Source: an uncultured Candidatus Melainabacteria bacterium (GTDB lineage: Bacteria > Cyanobacteriota > Vampirovibrionia > Gastranaerophilales > Gastranaerophilaceae). Taken from it: a DNA stretch of 64,000 bases. Numbering within the stretch: position 1 is the stretch's first letter; every line of letters begins with the position of its first letter. Below the pieces are notes generated by a model that worked only from the letters and a program-made list of their open reading frames with translations, was not told the origin of the DNA and searched no databases. Location of the stretch: NCBI GenBank assembly GCA_934692625.1, contig CAKUUC010000014.1, forward strand, positions 1 through 64,000, given 5' to 3'. The position numbers and the translations under genes were made by a program. Below are positions 26,692 through 36,213 of this stretch, piece after piece.

Positions 26692-27129
26692 ATGAAAACA
26701 TATTCAGCAAAACCTCTAGAAGTTGAAAGAAAATGGTATGTAATTGATGCTGATGGCGAAACTTTGGGTCGCTTGGCAGTTAGAGTTGCAAACATTTTGA
26801 GAGGTAAAAACAAACCTGAATACACTCCAAACGTTGATACTGGTGACTTTGTTATCGTTATTAACGCTGCGAAAGTGAAAGTTACAGGTAAAAAAGAAAC
26901 TGATAAAATTTACTTACACCACACAGGTTATCCGGGTGGTTTGAAATCAGCAAGTTTCAAAGAATTGATGGAAAAAGATCCTAGAATCGTTATTGAACAT
27001 GCTGTACGTGGTATGTTACAACATAATACTTTGGGTGCAGAACAATTCAACAAATTGAAAGTTTATGCAGGCGCTGAACACCCGCATGCTGCACAAAAAC
27101 CAATCGTATTAGAAAAGGAGGCTAAATAA
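26692..27129 (+). CDS. rplM: 50S ribosomal protein L13
   Basis: 145 residues. WYVIDADGETLGRLAVRVAN, then YTPNVDTGDFVIVINAAKVKV and AVRGMLQHNTLG are typical. Early 23S rRNA-binding assembly protein. The TAA stop shares its last base with the ATG of rpsI (TAATG), so the pair is coupled. Confidence 0.97.
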   Translation: MKTYSAKPLEVERKWYVIDADGETLGRLAVRVANILRGKNKPEYTPNVDTGDFVIVINAAKVKVTGKKETDKIYLHHTGYPGGLKSASFKELMEKDPRIVIEHAVRGMLQHNTLGAEQFNKLKVYAGAEHPHAAQKPIVLEKEAK

Positions 27130-27524
27130 TGGCAGATACTGAAATCAAAGCAACAGGCCGTAGAAAAACCTCTATTGCAGTTGTAAAATTAGTTAAAGGT
27201 TCAGGTAGAATTTTTGTTAACGGTAAAAGATTGACTGATTACATCGGTAACAGACCTGCAATCGAAATGTTAGTTTACAGACCGCTTGTATTGACAGAAA
27301 CTCAAGACAGATTTGACGTAAGAGTTAAAGCTGTTGGCGGTGGTGTTGTATCACAATGTGGTGCTATCAGACACGGTATTTCAAGAGCATTGGTTAAATC
27401 AAATGCTGAATACAAAAATGTTCTTAAACTTGAAGGTTTGCTAACTAGAGATCCACGTGTTAAAGAACGTAAAAAATATGGTAGAAAAAGAGCTCGTAAG
27501 AGATTCCAATTCTCAAAACGTTAA
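27129..27524 (+). CDS. rpsI: 30S ribosomal protein S9
   Basis: 131 residues. ATGRRKTSIAVVKLVKGSG at the start, GGGVVSQCGAIRHGISRAL in the middle and the tRNA-contacting C-terminal tail RKRFQFSKR. Last gene of the ribosomal cluster, followed by a strong terminator. Confidence 0.97.
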   Translation: MADTEIKATGRRKTSIAVVKLVKGSGRIFVNGKRLTDYIGNRPAIEMLVYRPLVLTETQDRFDVRVKAVGGGVVSQCGAIRHGISRALVKSNAEYKNVLKLEGLLTRDPRVKERKKYGRKRARKRFQFSKR

Positions 27525-27556
27525 TCAAATATGGTCGAGAATTCGACAAAAATTAC

Positions 27557-27592
27557 AAAACCCGAACCTTTCAAGGTTTGGGTTTTTGTTTG
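27557..27592 (+). terminator. Terminator of the ribosomal cluster
   Basis: AAAACCCGAACCTT and AAGGTTTGGGTTTT pair around TC and are followed by TGTTTG and a T-rich stretch. It is 33 bp after the rpsI stop. Confidence 0.88.
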
Positions 27593-27681
27593 GGAATTTT
27601 TTTTGTTATAGCAAATTTAAGTTAGGTTTAATTTGCAAAAATTCGTTTCACATTAGTATAAATTTCCTAAAAATTTGACTA

Positions 27682-28896
27682 TTATGCTCTTGAACGATAT
27701 GTTTTGTCATTATCTCTCAATATACCGGATTTGTTCATTTCATCTAGTATGTGGAAACTTACCAAATTTCTGTAGTCAAACATTTCCGGGGAGAAAGAAG
27801 ATAGGCATTTTGAGTGATTAGGTCCTGCTTTTTCGCTAAGTTCTTTTTTCAATACTTTAACCTTTTTCATATCTTTAATCAAACCTGTTTTAAATCTATC
27901 CGGTTTGTAAAGTGTCCAAGCGGTGTGTGGATAGTATGTTGAACGGCATTCATTTACGTTTTGATTGTACAGCATGTCCTTAAACATGTCGTAATCTATA
28001 TCGTGGAAACTTTGCTTAATTTTCTTATCGTAAGGTTGCAAAATTGGTGGCATGAAAACTCTTTGCTCAGGAAGTTCGTATTCTCCGGCATATTTTTCTT
28101 CCGTAAATTCCCTAGAACCTATGCCGACAATTTCAATAGAATTTGCAAATTCATCAAGGATACCCAGTTCATCAGCATAGCGTCCCATCAAGTCTAAGAA
28201 AGATGAAACACCTTTACCTGTTTGAATATAATCGGTAATAATTGTTTTCTTACCGGTTTTTCGATAGTTATTTACAATACTTTGCGGGTCTGCTTGAATT
28301 CTTTTAAGGTATCGTTTATAAGAATATTCTTCTTTTTCAGTTGGAGCCCATCTATCTACTTTTTTTGCACCTTCTTCATAATCAGGACGAAACCAATATT
28401 TTGAAAATGCTACAAATTTATAATCATCAATACCATCTTTCATCCATTTTGCAGCATTTAAAAACCATTTTGGACTTCTACCTAAACAAATAATTTGATG
28501 GTCTTTGTATTGAGTATAAAATTTCGCAGTGTCAATAAAAGCGTCCATTGTTTTTTGTGTAGTTAGTGGCATATTTATTTCTGGTTCTGCTAATTTTGAT
28601 TGGTCAACAGTATTTAAAAATGTTTTATATCTTTTTCTATATCTTCTTTTTGTTGTATCACTCATTGCATGGTATTCAAAGAAGTCAATATGTGGAACTG
28701 TTCTGTTGGGGTCTATGTATTCTCCAAAATGTATATTTACTCCGTAATTATATCCGAGAGGCATTTTCGAAAATGGCGAGCTTTTGCTTTCGCCTCGGCT
28801 CAAGCACTCACTACTAGCCGTTCGTGCTTTCGTCTCGGCATTAATATTATTTTGAACGTTAGTAAAATAATTTGCTTGAACTTTTGAAATTTGCAT
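27682..28896 (-). CDS. Hypothetical protein with PRTase-like motif
   Basis: 404 residues, no signal peptide. The middle contains IICLGRSPKWFLNAAKWM and later KTIITDYIQTGKGVSSFLDL. The second resembles the phosphate-binding loop of phosphoribosyltransferase-fold proteins (hydrophobic-D-x-x-x-TG-K/T). No full family match is recognised, and the usual paired acidic residues are only partly present. Residues ~23-44 are low in complexity and encoded by a GC-richer insert with internal direct repeats (28786-28839). Single gene. It could be a nucleotide-metabolism or secreted host-interaction protein; this is unproven. Confidence 0.65.
   Translation of the reverse strand: MQISKVQANYFTNVQNNINAETKARTASSECLSRGESKSSPFSKMPLGYNYGVNIHFGEYIDPNRTVPHIDFFEYHAMSDTTKRRYRKRYKTFLNTVDQSKLAEPEINMPLTTQKTMDAFIDTAKFYTQYKDHQIICLGRSPKWFLNAAKWMKDGIDDYKFVAFSKYWFRPDYEEGAKKVDRWAPTEKEEYSYKRYLKRIQADPQSIVNNYRKTGKKTIITDYIQTGKGVSSFLDLMGRYADELGILDEFANSIEIVGIGSREFTEEKYAGEYELPEQRVFMPPILQPYDKKIKQSFHDIDYDMFKDMLYNQNVNECRSTYYPHTAWTLYKPDRFKTGLIKDMKKVKVLKKELSEKAGPNHSKCLSSFSPEMFDYRNLVSFHILDEMNKSGILRDNDKTYRSRA
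28786..28839. repeat. GC-rich direct repeats within CDS
   Basis: GCTTTCGCCTCGGC (28786-28799) recurs as GCTTTCGTCTCGGC (28826-28839), 13 of 14 bases, in a region that is visibly richer in G+C than its surroundings. AGTGAGTGC on the minus strand between them also occurs in the MITE-like element. It encodes the low-complexity N-terminal segment of the gene. Confidence 0.5.
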
Positions 28897-29041
28897 ATAG
28901 ACTCCTTATTTTTATTTCCTTACAAATTATAAAACCGCTGAAAAAATAATTTGCTATCAAAAAAGATGTAGAAAAAATCCTACATCTTTTTTACAATAAT
29001 TACTATTTATCTTTTGCAGTGTTCCACTTTTTGAACTTGTG

Positions 29042-30148
29042 TTAGATTAAGACATTACCGTTTTCGTAGATTAATTTACCATCAGCGTAAATCTTTCCTC
29101 CATTTTTCATGTTTTTAATCATGTCCCAGTGCAGGCCGGATACATTTTTACCGCCTGTTTCTGGGTAAGAAGCACCGACAGCCATGTGGATTGAACCGCC
29201 AATTTTTTCATCAAATAAGATATTTCCGGTAACTTCTTGAATTTCGAAGTTTGTGCCGATAGCGATTTCACCGATTCCGTGTGAGCCTTCGTCCATATTT
29301 ATCATTGCGTGTAAAAATTCTTCACCCTTATCTGCATGTGCTTCGGTAATTTTTCCGTTTTCGATTTTTAGATGTACGCCGTTTGCACTATTGCCTCTGT
29401 AGTTTTGAGGAAAATCAAAGTAGATTTCACCGTTTATTCCGTCTTCAACAGGTGAGGTGAACACTTCGCCGTCAGGATAATTATTCAAGCCTGAGCAACT
29501 AATCCATTTTCGACCTTCTACATTAAATTTGATGTCAGTCTTTTCACCAGTGATGTGGATTTCTTTTACGTTATTCAAATAATTTGCCCAACGAGTTTGT
29601 TTTTCATCAAGTTCTTTTAATTTTGCGATTGGGTCATCAAGGTCAAGGTAGCAAGATTTGAATAAAAATTCAGAGTATTCATCAAGTGACATTTTTGCTT
29701 CTTGAGCCAAAGCGTAGGTTGGAACATCTGCAATTACCCATTTTGCAGAACCTTCAGCAGAACGTTTCATAATAATTTCTGATAATGTTTTTGTTGCTTT
29801 TCCACGTCTTGCAAGTTTTTTTAGGTCTACTCTTGATAGGCATTTTGTATTAAGTGGTGCTCCGATTGTAATAAATTTGTCGATAGTTTCGTATTCAAGT
29901 TTTGTCATTTGGTCGATGTAATCAAGTTGTTCATCGTTCGCATTTTTTAAGAAAATTTCTGCAAAATCTCCGTAAGAACATCTCAAAATCGGGTGTGCTC
30001 CTTTTTCTAAAACTCTTTTATAAATTTCTTTGACTAAATCTTTTGCAAATATTGAATCTGATTTAATCATTACTGTGTCGCCTTTTTGAACGTCTGTAGA
30101 ATAGTCTACAAGTACGCTTGCATATTTTTCCCATACTGTTTTTGTCAT
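29042..30148 (-). CDS. M29-family aminopeptidase
   Basis: 368 residues. M29 metalloaminopeptidases remove N-terminal residues using two Co/Zn ions. Family features: WEKYASVLVDYSTDVQKGD at the start, LPDGEVFTSPVED-like NNYPDGEVFTSPVEDGING (with the metal-binding Glu), and the C-terminal metal ligands in MINMDEGSHGIGEIAIGTN, IGGSIHMAVG and SGLHWDMI. Cytoplasmic. Good ribosome binding site (AAGGGAG). Single gene. Confidence 0.92.
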   Translation of the reverse strand: MTKTVWEKYASVLVDYSTDVQKGDTVMIKSDSIFAKDLVKEIYKRVLEKGAHPILRCSYGDFAEIFLKNANDEQLDYIDQMTKLEYETIDKFITIGAPLNTKCLSRVDLKKLARRGKATKTLSEIIMKRSAEGSAKWVIADVPTYALAQEAKMSLDEYSEFLFKSCYLDLDDPIAKLKELDEKQTRWANYLNNVKEIHITGEKTDIKFNVEGRKWISCSGLNNYPDGEVFTSPVEDGINGEIYFDFPQNYRGNSANGVHLKIENGKITEAHADKGEEFLHAMINMDEGSHGIGEIAIGTNFEIQEVTGNILFDEKIGGSIHMAVGASYPETGGKNVSGLHWDMIKNMKNGGKIYADGKLIYENGNVLI

Positions 30149-30278
30149 TAATTTCTCCCTTCTTATATTGCTTACAAAAATATTATAATATCATATTAAA
30201 ATAATATAAAGGATTTTAATATTGTCTTGATTTGTAATATAATTGTAAACATACGGATAGGAGAATAGAGGAGAGATT

Positions 30279-31085
30279 ATGATAGACAAAACAGCAATAA
30301 TTCACCCATCAGCACAAATCGCAGATGATGCAATTATCGGGCCATACGTTGTTATTGGTGAAGGCGTAAAAATTGGTAGCGGAACAAGAGTAATTTCAAA
30401 TGCTCATATTGAATTTGCAGAAATTGGTAAAAATTGTACAATTTCTCCATTTGCAACAATCGGTTCTGAACCTCAAGATTTAGGTTATAAAGGTGAAGCT
30501 ACAAAGGTTGTAATTGGTGATGAAACAATTATTAAAGAAAATGTTACTATCCACAGAGCAGCAGCATGTGGAGATTATACAACAAGAATTGGTAACAAAT
30601 GTTTGTTAATGGTTGGTACTCACGTTGCTCACAACTGCGTTTTGGAAGATCAAGTTATTATGGCAAACCTTGCAACTTTAGGTGGTCATGTTCACGTTGG
30701 TTTTGGTGCGTTCATTGGCGGAATGAGTGTATTCCATCAAAATATCAGAATTGGCGATATGGCGATTATTAGCGGTTTTTCTGCTTCTCGTCAAGATATT
30801 TTGCCATATTCTAAAGGGGAAGGCAGACCTCCTGTTCCACGTGGTATTAACGTTATCGCAATGAAAAGACGTGGAGTGCCTTTGGAAGTTAGAACTGCAA
30901 CAAATGAAGCATTCAAATTGTTGATTTCAGAAGATTACAATACTTCTCAGGCTATTGAAAAAATCAAGGCTGAAATTCCAATGAATGAATATATTGAAAA
31001 AATGATTAGTTTCATTCAAACTTCAAAAAGAGGTGTGTTGCTAAAATCTCACAAATCAGGTCACGAAGCATTACAAGATGACTAA
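30279..31085 (+). CDS. lpxA: UDP-GlcNAc O-acyltransferase (lipid A)
   Basis: 268 residues. First step of lipid A synthesis: transfers a hydroxyacyl chain from ACP to UDP-GlcNAc. Left-handed beta-helix hexapeptide repeats run from the start (IIHPSAQIADDAIIGPYVVIG). The catalytic His lies in GTHVAHNCVLED. IGSEPQDLGYKGE and GFSASRQDILPYSKGEGRP match the family. Presence implies a lipopolysaccharide outer membrane. Unlike many genomes it is not beside lpxD/fabZ. TATAAT lies at 30238-30243. Confidence 0.95.
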   Translation: MIDKTAIIHPSAQIADDAIIGPYVVIGEGVKIGSGTRVISNAHIEFAEIGKNCTISPFATIGSEPQDLGYKGEATKVVIGDETIIKENVTIHRAAACGDYTTRIGNKCLLMVGTHVAHNCVLEDQVIMANLATLGGHVHVGFGAFIGGMSVFHQNIRIGDMAIISGFSASRQDILPYSKGEGRPPVPRGINVIAMKRRGVPLEVRTATNEAFKLLISEDYNTSQAIEKIKAEIPMNEYIEKMISFIQTSKRGVLLKSHKSGHEALQDD

Positions 31086-31108
31086 TTGAAAAAATAAGTA
31101 TATAAATT

Positions 31109-31141
31109 AAAAAGTCTTATGTCGATGATGTAAGGCTTTTT
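31109..31141 (+). terminator. Terminator after lpxA
   Basis: AAAAAGTCTTA and TAAGGCTTTTT form an 11-bp stem with one G-T pair around a short loop. It reaches the stop codon of the convergent phospholipase D-like gene and can act in both directions. Confidence 0.7.
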
Positions 31142-32957
31142 ATTTGCAAAACTCTTCGGCTTTGTCTATTTTGCCGTTAAAATTGTTATCAATACCATCA
31201 GAGCAAGAGCCGATTGAATCTTTACTTTCTGGACGTGCGTTTATTTTTAAATATTTGTTCGGTATCATCGTCCAAAGGTATAAAAAGAACTCTTTGTGAA
31301 GTTTCGCAATTTTGTTATCCTTGATAATTATTGAATTTTCATCATTTTTATTCTCTCCGCTATTAGAAAAGTTCATAGAACCGGTGATTAAATATTCATC
31401 ATCTACAATAATCATTTTGGAATGTAGTTTCCCTGCATAATTTTCTGTTTTTAGCGGTATGCCGTTTGAGCGTAAAATTTTATGTTTAGAATTTTTTATT
31501 GATGTACTGTTTGCATCAATAATTATTCGCACATCAACCCCACGCTTTTTCGCATTGATAAGTTCTGTTGCAATGCCTTGATGTGTGATTAAAAATGCCG
31601 GCAAGTAAATATATTTGTGTGAATTTTTTAGGATTTGTATAATCCTGTTTGAACTTTTGTCTTTAGGTGAAAAATAAATTTCTAATGTAGAGTCGCCAAG
31701 TTTAAAGGTTCTATTTTGAGTTAATTTTTCTTTTGATTTGTGAAATTTACCGTTCAACATTTGAGCAAATTCTTTTTGGTACAAATCTGCGACCTCTTTA
31801 GAGTTGATAATCACAATGTCGTTAACATCGTAACCGGATAATCCTGTTGGAGAAAAATTCATTGAACCTGTATAAACTGTGGAATTGTCAAATATTACAA
31901 ATTTGTTGTGCATCAAGTAATTGCTTGCGCTTTTGGCTTGAGGATTTCTGTCTGAAATTGAAATACTTGCCAAATCTTTGATAATTTGGTTGTCGTTATA
32001 GTAAGTTTCAGTAATTTCAAATGGTTCGTCGTATATAAACCGTATTTTTACTCCACGGTTTTTCGCATTTTTTAATGCGTTTGAAATTGCAGGAATTTCA
32101 TTGTAGCCAAAAATTGCGATATCAATGCTTTCTTTCGAATTATTCACGAGGTTGAAAAATGCTTTACAAGGAGCGGTTTTGCATTCATTGTTTGGTTTTA
32201 ATTGTCTTGTAAAATCTGTCAAAAATGTTGTTATACTGCCTTCTGTTAAAACCATTTGGGGTTGTGGAATTTGTGGAATATTAAAAATATCAAAATCTTT
32301 TTTAAATTTATATTTTTTCGTTTTTACTTTAGTTTTATGGCAAAATTTGCAAGGTTTTGCATTGCTAGGTAGTTGTTTTTGCGGAATAATTACGCTATCT
32401 CGTGCAACGTTTCCATAAGGACAATCGAGTGTGTGAAATTTTCCTGAATGGTGATTTAAAATAACAAGATGTAATTTTTTTGCATTTGTTAAATTTTTCT
32501 TGAAGTTTTCAATGTCTGCAATTTTGCCTTTTGTTAGTCCAAAACCGCTATGGAGCAACATTGTTTTGTAGTCGTAATCGTGAAGTGTAATATTTGCAAA
32601 TTTGCATTCGGTTGTAATTTTTCCGGTGAATTTTACTTTGGTGTCAGAATTTTCAATTCTTTTTTGAATGAATTCTTGTGCTAAGTAGCCAAGGCTCATG
32701 ATGTCGTTTCTTGTAATATTGTACTTCTTAGAATATTTTTCTACAAACTCGTCTGTCGGTTCCAGCGAAAACGCTTCGACATTGTCAATACAAATTATTT
32801 CATCGGAATCAATAATTCTGTTTTTGTTGAGGTCGATTCCGAGTTTTGTGGGCGAATATACGGTCAATACATTTTTGTAGCAATTTCTGTAATTTGTATA
32901 AATTGCAAATGCAATACAAAAAATTATTAATATTAATGCCGAAATATGCCTTTTCAT
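31140..32957 (-). CDS. Exported phospholipase D-like protein
   Basis: 605 residues. An N-terminal membrane anchor or signal (HISALILIIFCIAFAIYT) is followed by a ~200-residue domain with KFHTLDCPYGNVARDSVIIP and CKFCHKTK, perhaps metal-binding. Two HKD modules follow: HNKFVIFDNSTVYTGSMNFS and HSKMIIVDDEYLITGSMNFS, which together make one PLD active site for lipid or nucleic-acid phosphodiesters. The C-terminus CSDGIDNNFNGKIDKAEEFC is an Asp-rich calcium-binding-like loop. Its ATG overlaps the stop of the deacetylase gene. Confidence 0.85.
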   Translation of the reverse strand: MKRHISALILIIFCIAFAIYTNYRNCYKNVLTVYSPTKLGIDLNKNRIIDSDEIICIDNVEAFSLEPTDEFVEKYSKKYNITRNDIMSLGYLAQEFIQKRIENSDTKVKFTGKITTECKFANITLHDYDYKTMLLHSGFGLTKGKIADIENFKKNLTNAKKLHLVILNHHSGKFHTLDCPYGNVARDSVIIPQKQLPSNAKPCKFCHKTKVKTKKYKFKKDFDIFNIPQIPQPQMVLTEGSITTFLTDFTRQLKPNNECKTAPCKAFFNLVNNSKESIDIAIFGYNEIPAISNALKNAKNRGVKIRFIYDEPFEITETYYNDNQIIKDLASISISDRNPQAKSASNYLMHNKFVIFDNSTVYTGSMNFSPTGLSGYDVNDIVIINSKEVADLYQKEFAQMLNGKFHKSKEKLTQNRTFKLGDSTLEIYFSPKDKSSNRIIQILKNSHKYIYLPAFLITHQGIATELINAKKRGVDVRIIIDANSTSIKNSKHKILRSNGIPLKTENYAGKLHSKMIIVDDEYLITGSMNFSNSGENKNDENSIIIKDNKIAKLHKEFFLYLWTMIPNKYLKINARPESKDSIGSCSDGIDNNFNGKIDKAEEFCK

Positions 32958-33799
32958 TAGTCTAAATTCTTGTAGTTTGCAAGGTCAAAACCGAGTCTTG
33001 CGATTGTTGCTTTTAGTTGTAAATCTTGTGTAATTTCAAATTCTTTTGTGTGTGAATTTTGTATTGAATTTGAATATTTGCAAGGGTGAATTAATGCTTC
33101 TGCAACACAATCGTTTTCCAAAACCTCAAGCCCGTAATGTATTGCATCAGAATCCATCATTCCGGTGAAGCCAACTCCAATAATGTAATCGTTCGTTTTT
33201 AAGTTGTATTTTTCAAGTGTTTTGCGATTGATTTTTGTATAGAATTGCAAAAGTGCAATTTTTACCAAATTTAACGGATAATTTAGCGTTAAATATTTTT
33301 TGAATTTTGGAATAAAATATAATTCTTCGTATTGTGTGCGAACGTATTTCAATCCGTATTCTTGAGCAAGTTTGCAAGTTAGTTCAAAAATTGGCGGTAT
33401 TGCGTGAGTGTGTACGTGAGAATCTAGGTGGTCAATTCTTGCATCTTGCAAAATTTTTTCGATTTGCGCTCTAAATTCTTTTTCAATTTGAGATAATAAT
33501 TTTTTATTGTTTTGATTAAAAACTAAATACTGATAGCTTGAATTAAATTCACCGTTCACATTTGTAAGCATAGGACAGTGTGTCAACGGTTTGCCTTCCA
33601 TTATGTTTAAATGTGCTGCAAGGCCTAAATTTGGACAATCCGGCAAGATATCATGAATTGCATTTTCGTACGCTTCTCCATTTGCACAAAGGCTTGCACT
33701 TGTCAAAAATCCATTGTTATAACCTTCCAAAACCGCTTGGTTATGCGCTTGCGTCAACCCAAAATCATCTGCATTTAATATAAATTTCTTCTTTACCAT
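32957..33799 (-). CDS. YdjC/ChbG-HpnK family deacetylase
   Basis: 280 residues, ribosome binding site AAGGA. Metal-site motifs: LNADDFGLTQAHN at the start and DHLDSHVHTHAIPPI in the middle. GLAAHLNIMEGKPL is family-typical. The family removes N-acetyl groups from sugars; HpnK members act in hopanoid pathways and ChbG members on chitobiose. The divergent GT2 glycosyltransferase 56 bp away suggests a role in a lipid-linked sugar. Translationally coupled to the PLD-like gene. Confidence 0.88.
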   Translation of the reverse strand: MVKKKFILNADDFGLTQAHNQAVLEGYNNGFLTSASLCANGEAYENAIHDILPDCPNLGLAAHLNIMEGKPLTHCPMLTNVNGEFNSSYQYLVFNQNNKKLLSQIEKEFRAQIEKILQDARIDHLDSHVHTHAIPPIFELTCKLAQEYGLKYVRTQYEELYFIPKFKKYLTLNYPLNLVKIALLQFYTKINRKTLEKYNLKTNDYIIGVGFTGMMDSDAIHYGLEVLENDCVAEALIHPCKYSNSIQNSHTKEFEITQDLQLKATIARLGFDLANYKNLD

Positions 33800-33855
33800 A
33801 AGCTATCCTTGATTTATTATGTTAATATAATAATGATATTAGAAAGAGGGCGACA

Positions 33856-34812
33856 ATGCAAATACCTAAACTTGCGGTTACAATTCCATGCTACAATGAG
33901 GAATTATGTGTAGAAAAAACTTGTAAAAGATTATTAGAAGTTTTGGATATGTTGATTGAAAAAAATAAAATTGCTCAAGATAGTTATCTTTACTTTGTAG
34001 ATGATGGTTCAGCTGACAAAACTTGGGAGATTATTGAACGTTTGCATAATGAAAACCCAACACGAGTAAAAGCGTTGAAATTTGTAAGAAACTACGGCAA
34101 TCAAAAAGCGTTGACTGCAGGATTAGAAGGTGTGAGAGAAATCGGTTGTGATTGTGTCGTTTCTATTGATGCCGATTTACAACAAGATGAACTCGCTATT
34201 GAACGTTTTGTCGATGAATATATGAAAGGTAACGAAATTGTCCTCGGTATCAGGAATGACAGAAATACGGATAGTTTTTTGAAAAAAACTACTGCACTGA
34301 TGTTTTACAAAGTTATGAATATTTTAGGTGCAAAAATCCCTGTCAACCACTCAGACTATCGTTTGGTTAGTAAAAAAGCGCTCGATATGATGGCTTTGTA
34401 TCCAGAAAAAGCATTGTTTTTGCGTGGTTTTTTCTATGAAGTAGGATTAAAAACTTCAATCGTAAAATTTGATGTAAAGCCACGTATGGCTGGGCAATCT
34501 AAGTTTAATTTTGTGTCACTTATGGGATTAGCGCTGAATGGGATTACATCATTTAGTATTTTCCCGCTACGAATTGTTGCTTGCCTTGGGTTTTTGATGG
34601 CAGTTTTCGCTTTTTTAGTCGGTCTTGAAACTGTTTGTGAAAAAATATTTTTTAATAACTCCCCAAATGGTGTAGCAACAATGATTACGTTGTTGTGTTT
34701 CTTTGGTGGTTTGCAAATATTCTGTCTGGGGGTAATTGGAGAATACGTAGGGCAGGTTTATAGAGAAGTTAAAGCAAGACCCAGATATGTCAAAGATAAA
34801 GAGTTGTTGTAG
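33856..34812 (+). CDS. GT2 glycosyltransferase, DPM1/GtrB type
   Basis: 318 residues. GT-A domain: VTIPCYNEELCVEKT, FVDDGSADKTWEII, the metal-binding SIDADLQQDEL and MAGQSKFNF. Two C-terminal membrane helices (LRIVACLGFLMAVFAFLVGL and TLLCFFGGLQIFCLGVIGEY) anchor it as in polyprenyl-phosphate sugar transferases. Probably loads a sugar onto a lipid carrier at the inner membrane. Divergent from the deacetylase gene; terminator downstream. Confidence 0.9.
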   Translation: MQIPKLAVTIPCYNEELCVEKTCKRLLEVLDMLIEKNKIAQDSYLYFVDDGSADKTWEIIERLHNENPTRVKALKFVRNYGNQKALTAGLEGVREIGCDCVVSIDADLQQDELAIERFVDEYMKGNEIVLGIRNDRNTDSFLKKTTALMFYKVMNILGAKIPVNHSDYRLVSKKALDMMALYPEKALFLRGFFYEVGLKTSIVKFDVKPRMAGQSKFNFVSLMGLALNGITSFSIFPLRIVACLGFLMAVFAFLVGLETVCEKIFFNNSPNGVATMITLLCFFGGLQIFCLGVIGEYVGQVYREVKARPRYVKDKELL

Positions 34813-34846
34813 TTTAGAAAGCTTTTTAATTTATTTAAAAAAAGGC

Positions 34847-34886
34847 GAAACGGCGGGTGGAGTATATTTCCCGCCGTTTCTTTTTG
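34847..34886 (+). terminator. Terminator after GT2 gene
   Basis: GAAACGGCGGG and CCCGCCGTTTC are a perfect 11-bp stem followed by TTTTT. It lies 34 bp after the stop codon. Confidence 0.9.
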
Positions 34887-34908
34887 GACTAATTCTTTAT
34901 AATTGAAA

Positions 34909-36108
34909 TTATAGAGATTCTTGATAAATATTTCTTACCAACTCTCTTGAATTTCCGCTTGGCCCGATATTAATCAAACCATCAAGAGATGGAGTTGTGA
35001 ACGCCAAATCTGTAAGTTTGTCTACATCTTCTGCGCTAAATCCCATATCAGTAAGTTTTTCAGGAACATCAACTGATTTCAACCATTCGTAAACACCTTT
35101 TGCTGCGTTTTCAGCATCTGAAGCGTCTGCTTTTAAGTTTGGAACGATTGGTGCCAAGATATCAGCCAATGTTGCTGCTTTGTCTTTGTAAATTGTTTTG
35201 ATTACTGCAGGTAGCAAGATTGCAAGACCTAAACCGTGAGATAAATCAGGTTTTACAGCGCTCAATGGGTGTTCAAGAGCGTGTGTGTAGTGTAACAATC
35301 CGTTATCAAAACTTACGCCGCCCATCATTGCTGCATAGGCTAAGAAATATCTTGCTTCCAAATCTTCAGGGTTTGCAATTGCTTTTGGTAAATATTTAGC
35401 AACAAGTTCAATAACTTGTTTTGCTAATGTTATTGAATATGGAGAAGCAACTGTTGAGGTTGCGGCTTCAACAACGTGATTTACTGCATCAATTGAAACA
35501 TAACGAGTTTGTTTTGGTGACAATTTTGTCATAAGTTGTGGATCGTCGATTGCAAATGTTGGATAAATGCAATCGTAGGCGATAGCAGGTTTAAAATTCT
35601 TTTCAAGGTTTGTAACAACAGCAAAACGGTTAGTTTCAGTACCAGTACCGTGAGTCAAGTTGATTGAAATAATCGGTGCTGCTTTGGTTGGTTCAAATGT
35701 AAAATCGTAAATATCTTCTGCTTTTTTGTCTGGATATTCAAGCAAAATAGCAACTGATTTACCTGCATCTGTAGGAGAACCGCCACCGATAGCGATAACT
35801 GCTTTAGCGCCGAAATCACGAGCCATTTTAGCAGCATCGTTTACGTGAACAGTTGTTGGGTTTGGTGTAACTTTATCAAAATTTATGTAACCGATACCGT
35901 GGTCTTTTAGGGCTTTTTCTACAACGTCCCAAGCGCCTGTTGCTTTGTATGCATTTCTACCGGACATAACGATTACTTTGTCAATACCTTTACCTTTGAT
36001 GATTTTAGCAATGTCGTTAATCTTTTGAATAGCGCCAACGCCAAAGTAAACAGTTGTTCTTGTACGAATTTCTTTAACTTCGTTGATATTAATATCATCT
36101 GTCCACAT
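34909..36108 (-). CDS. Iron-containing alcohol dehydrogenase
   Basis: 399 residues; the ATG at 36108 has GGAGAG at the right distance, while an ATG at 36126 precedes it. Family signatures: IGGGSPTDAGKSVAILLEYP for NAD(P) binding, and the metal ligands around THALEHPLSAVKPDLSHGLG. FGVGAIQKI is a typical start. Interconverts an alcohol and an aldehyde or ketone in the cytoplasm, likely fermentative. Long form typical of gut anaerobes. Single gene. Confidence 0.93.
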   Translation of the reverse strand: MWTDDININEVKEIRTRTTVYFGVGAIQKINDIAKIIKGKGIDKVIVMSGRNAYKATGAWDVVEKALKDHGIGYINFDKVTPNPTTVHVNDAAKMARDFGAKAVIAIGGGSPTDAGKSVAILLEYPDKKAEDIYDFTFEPTKAAPIISINLTHGTGTETNRFAVVTNLEKNFKPAIAYDCIYPTFAIDDPQLMTKLSPKQTRYVSIDAVNHVVEAATSTVASPYSITLAKQVIELVAKYLPKAIANPEDLEARYFLAYAAMMGGVSFDNGLLHYTHALEHPLSAVKPDLSHGLGLAILLPAVIKTIYKDKAATLADILAPIVPNLKADASDAENAAKGVYEWLKSVDVPEKLTDMGFSAEDVDKLTDLAFTTPSLDGLINIGPSGNSRELVRNIYQESL

Positions 36109-36213
36109 ATAAAACTCTCCTTTCATAATAGCTTCTAACTATTTCTTTCAATGAAATTATAAGTTACAAAAGGCAATATTTCAAGCGTTAAATGTTAAAA
36201 AAATATGAATATT

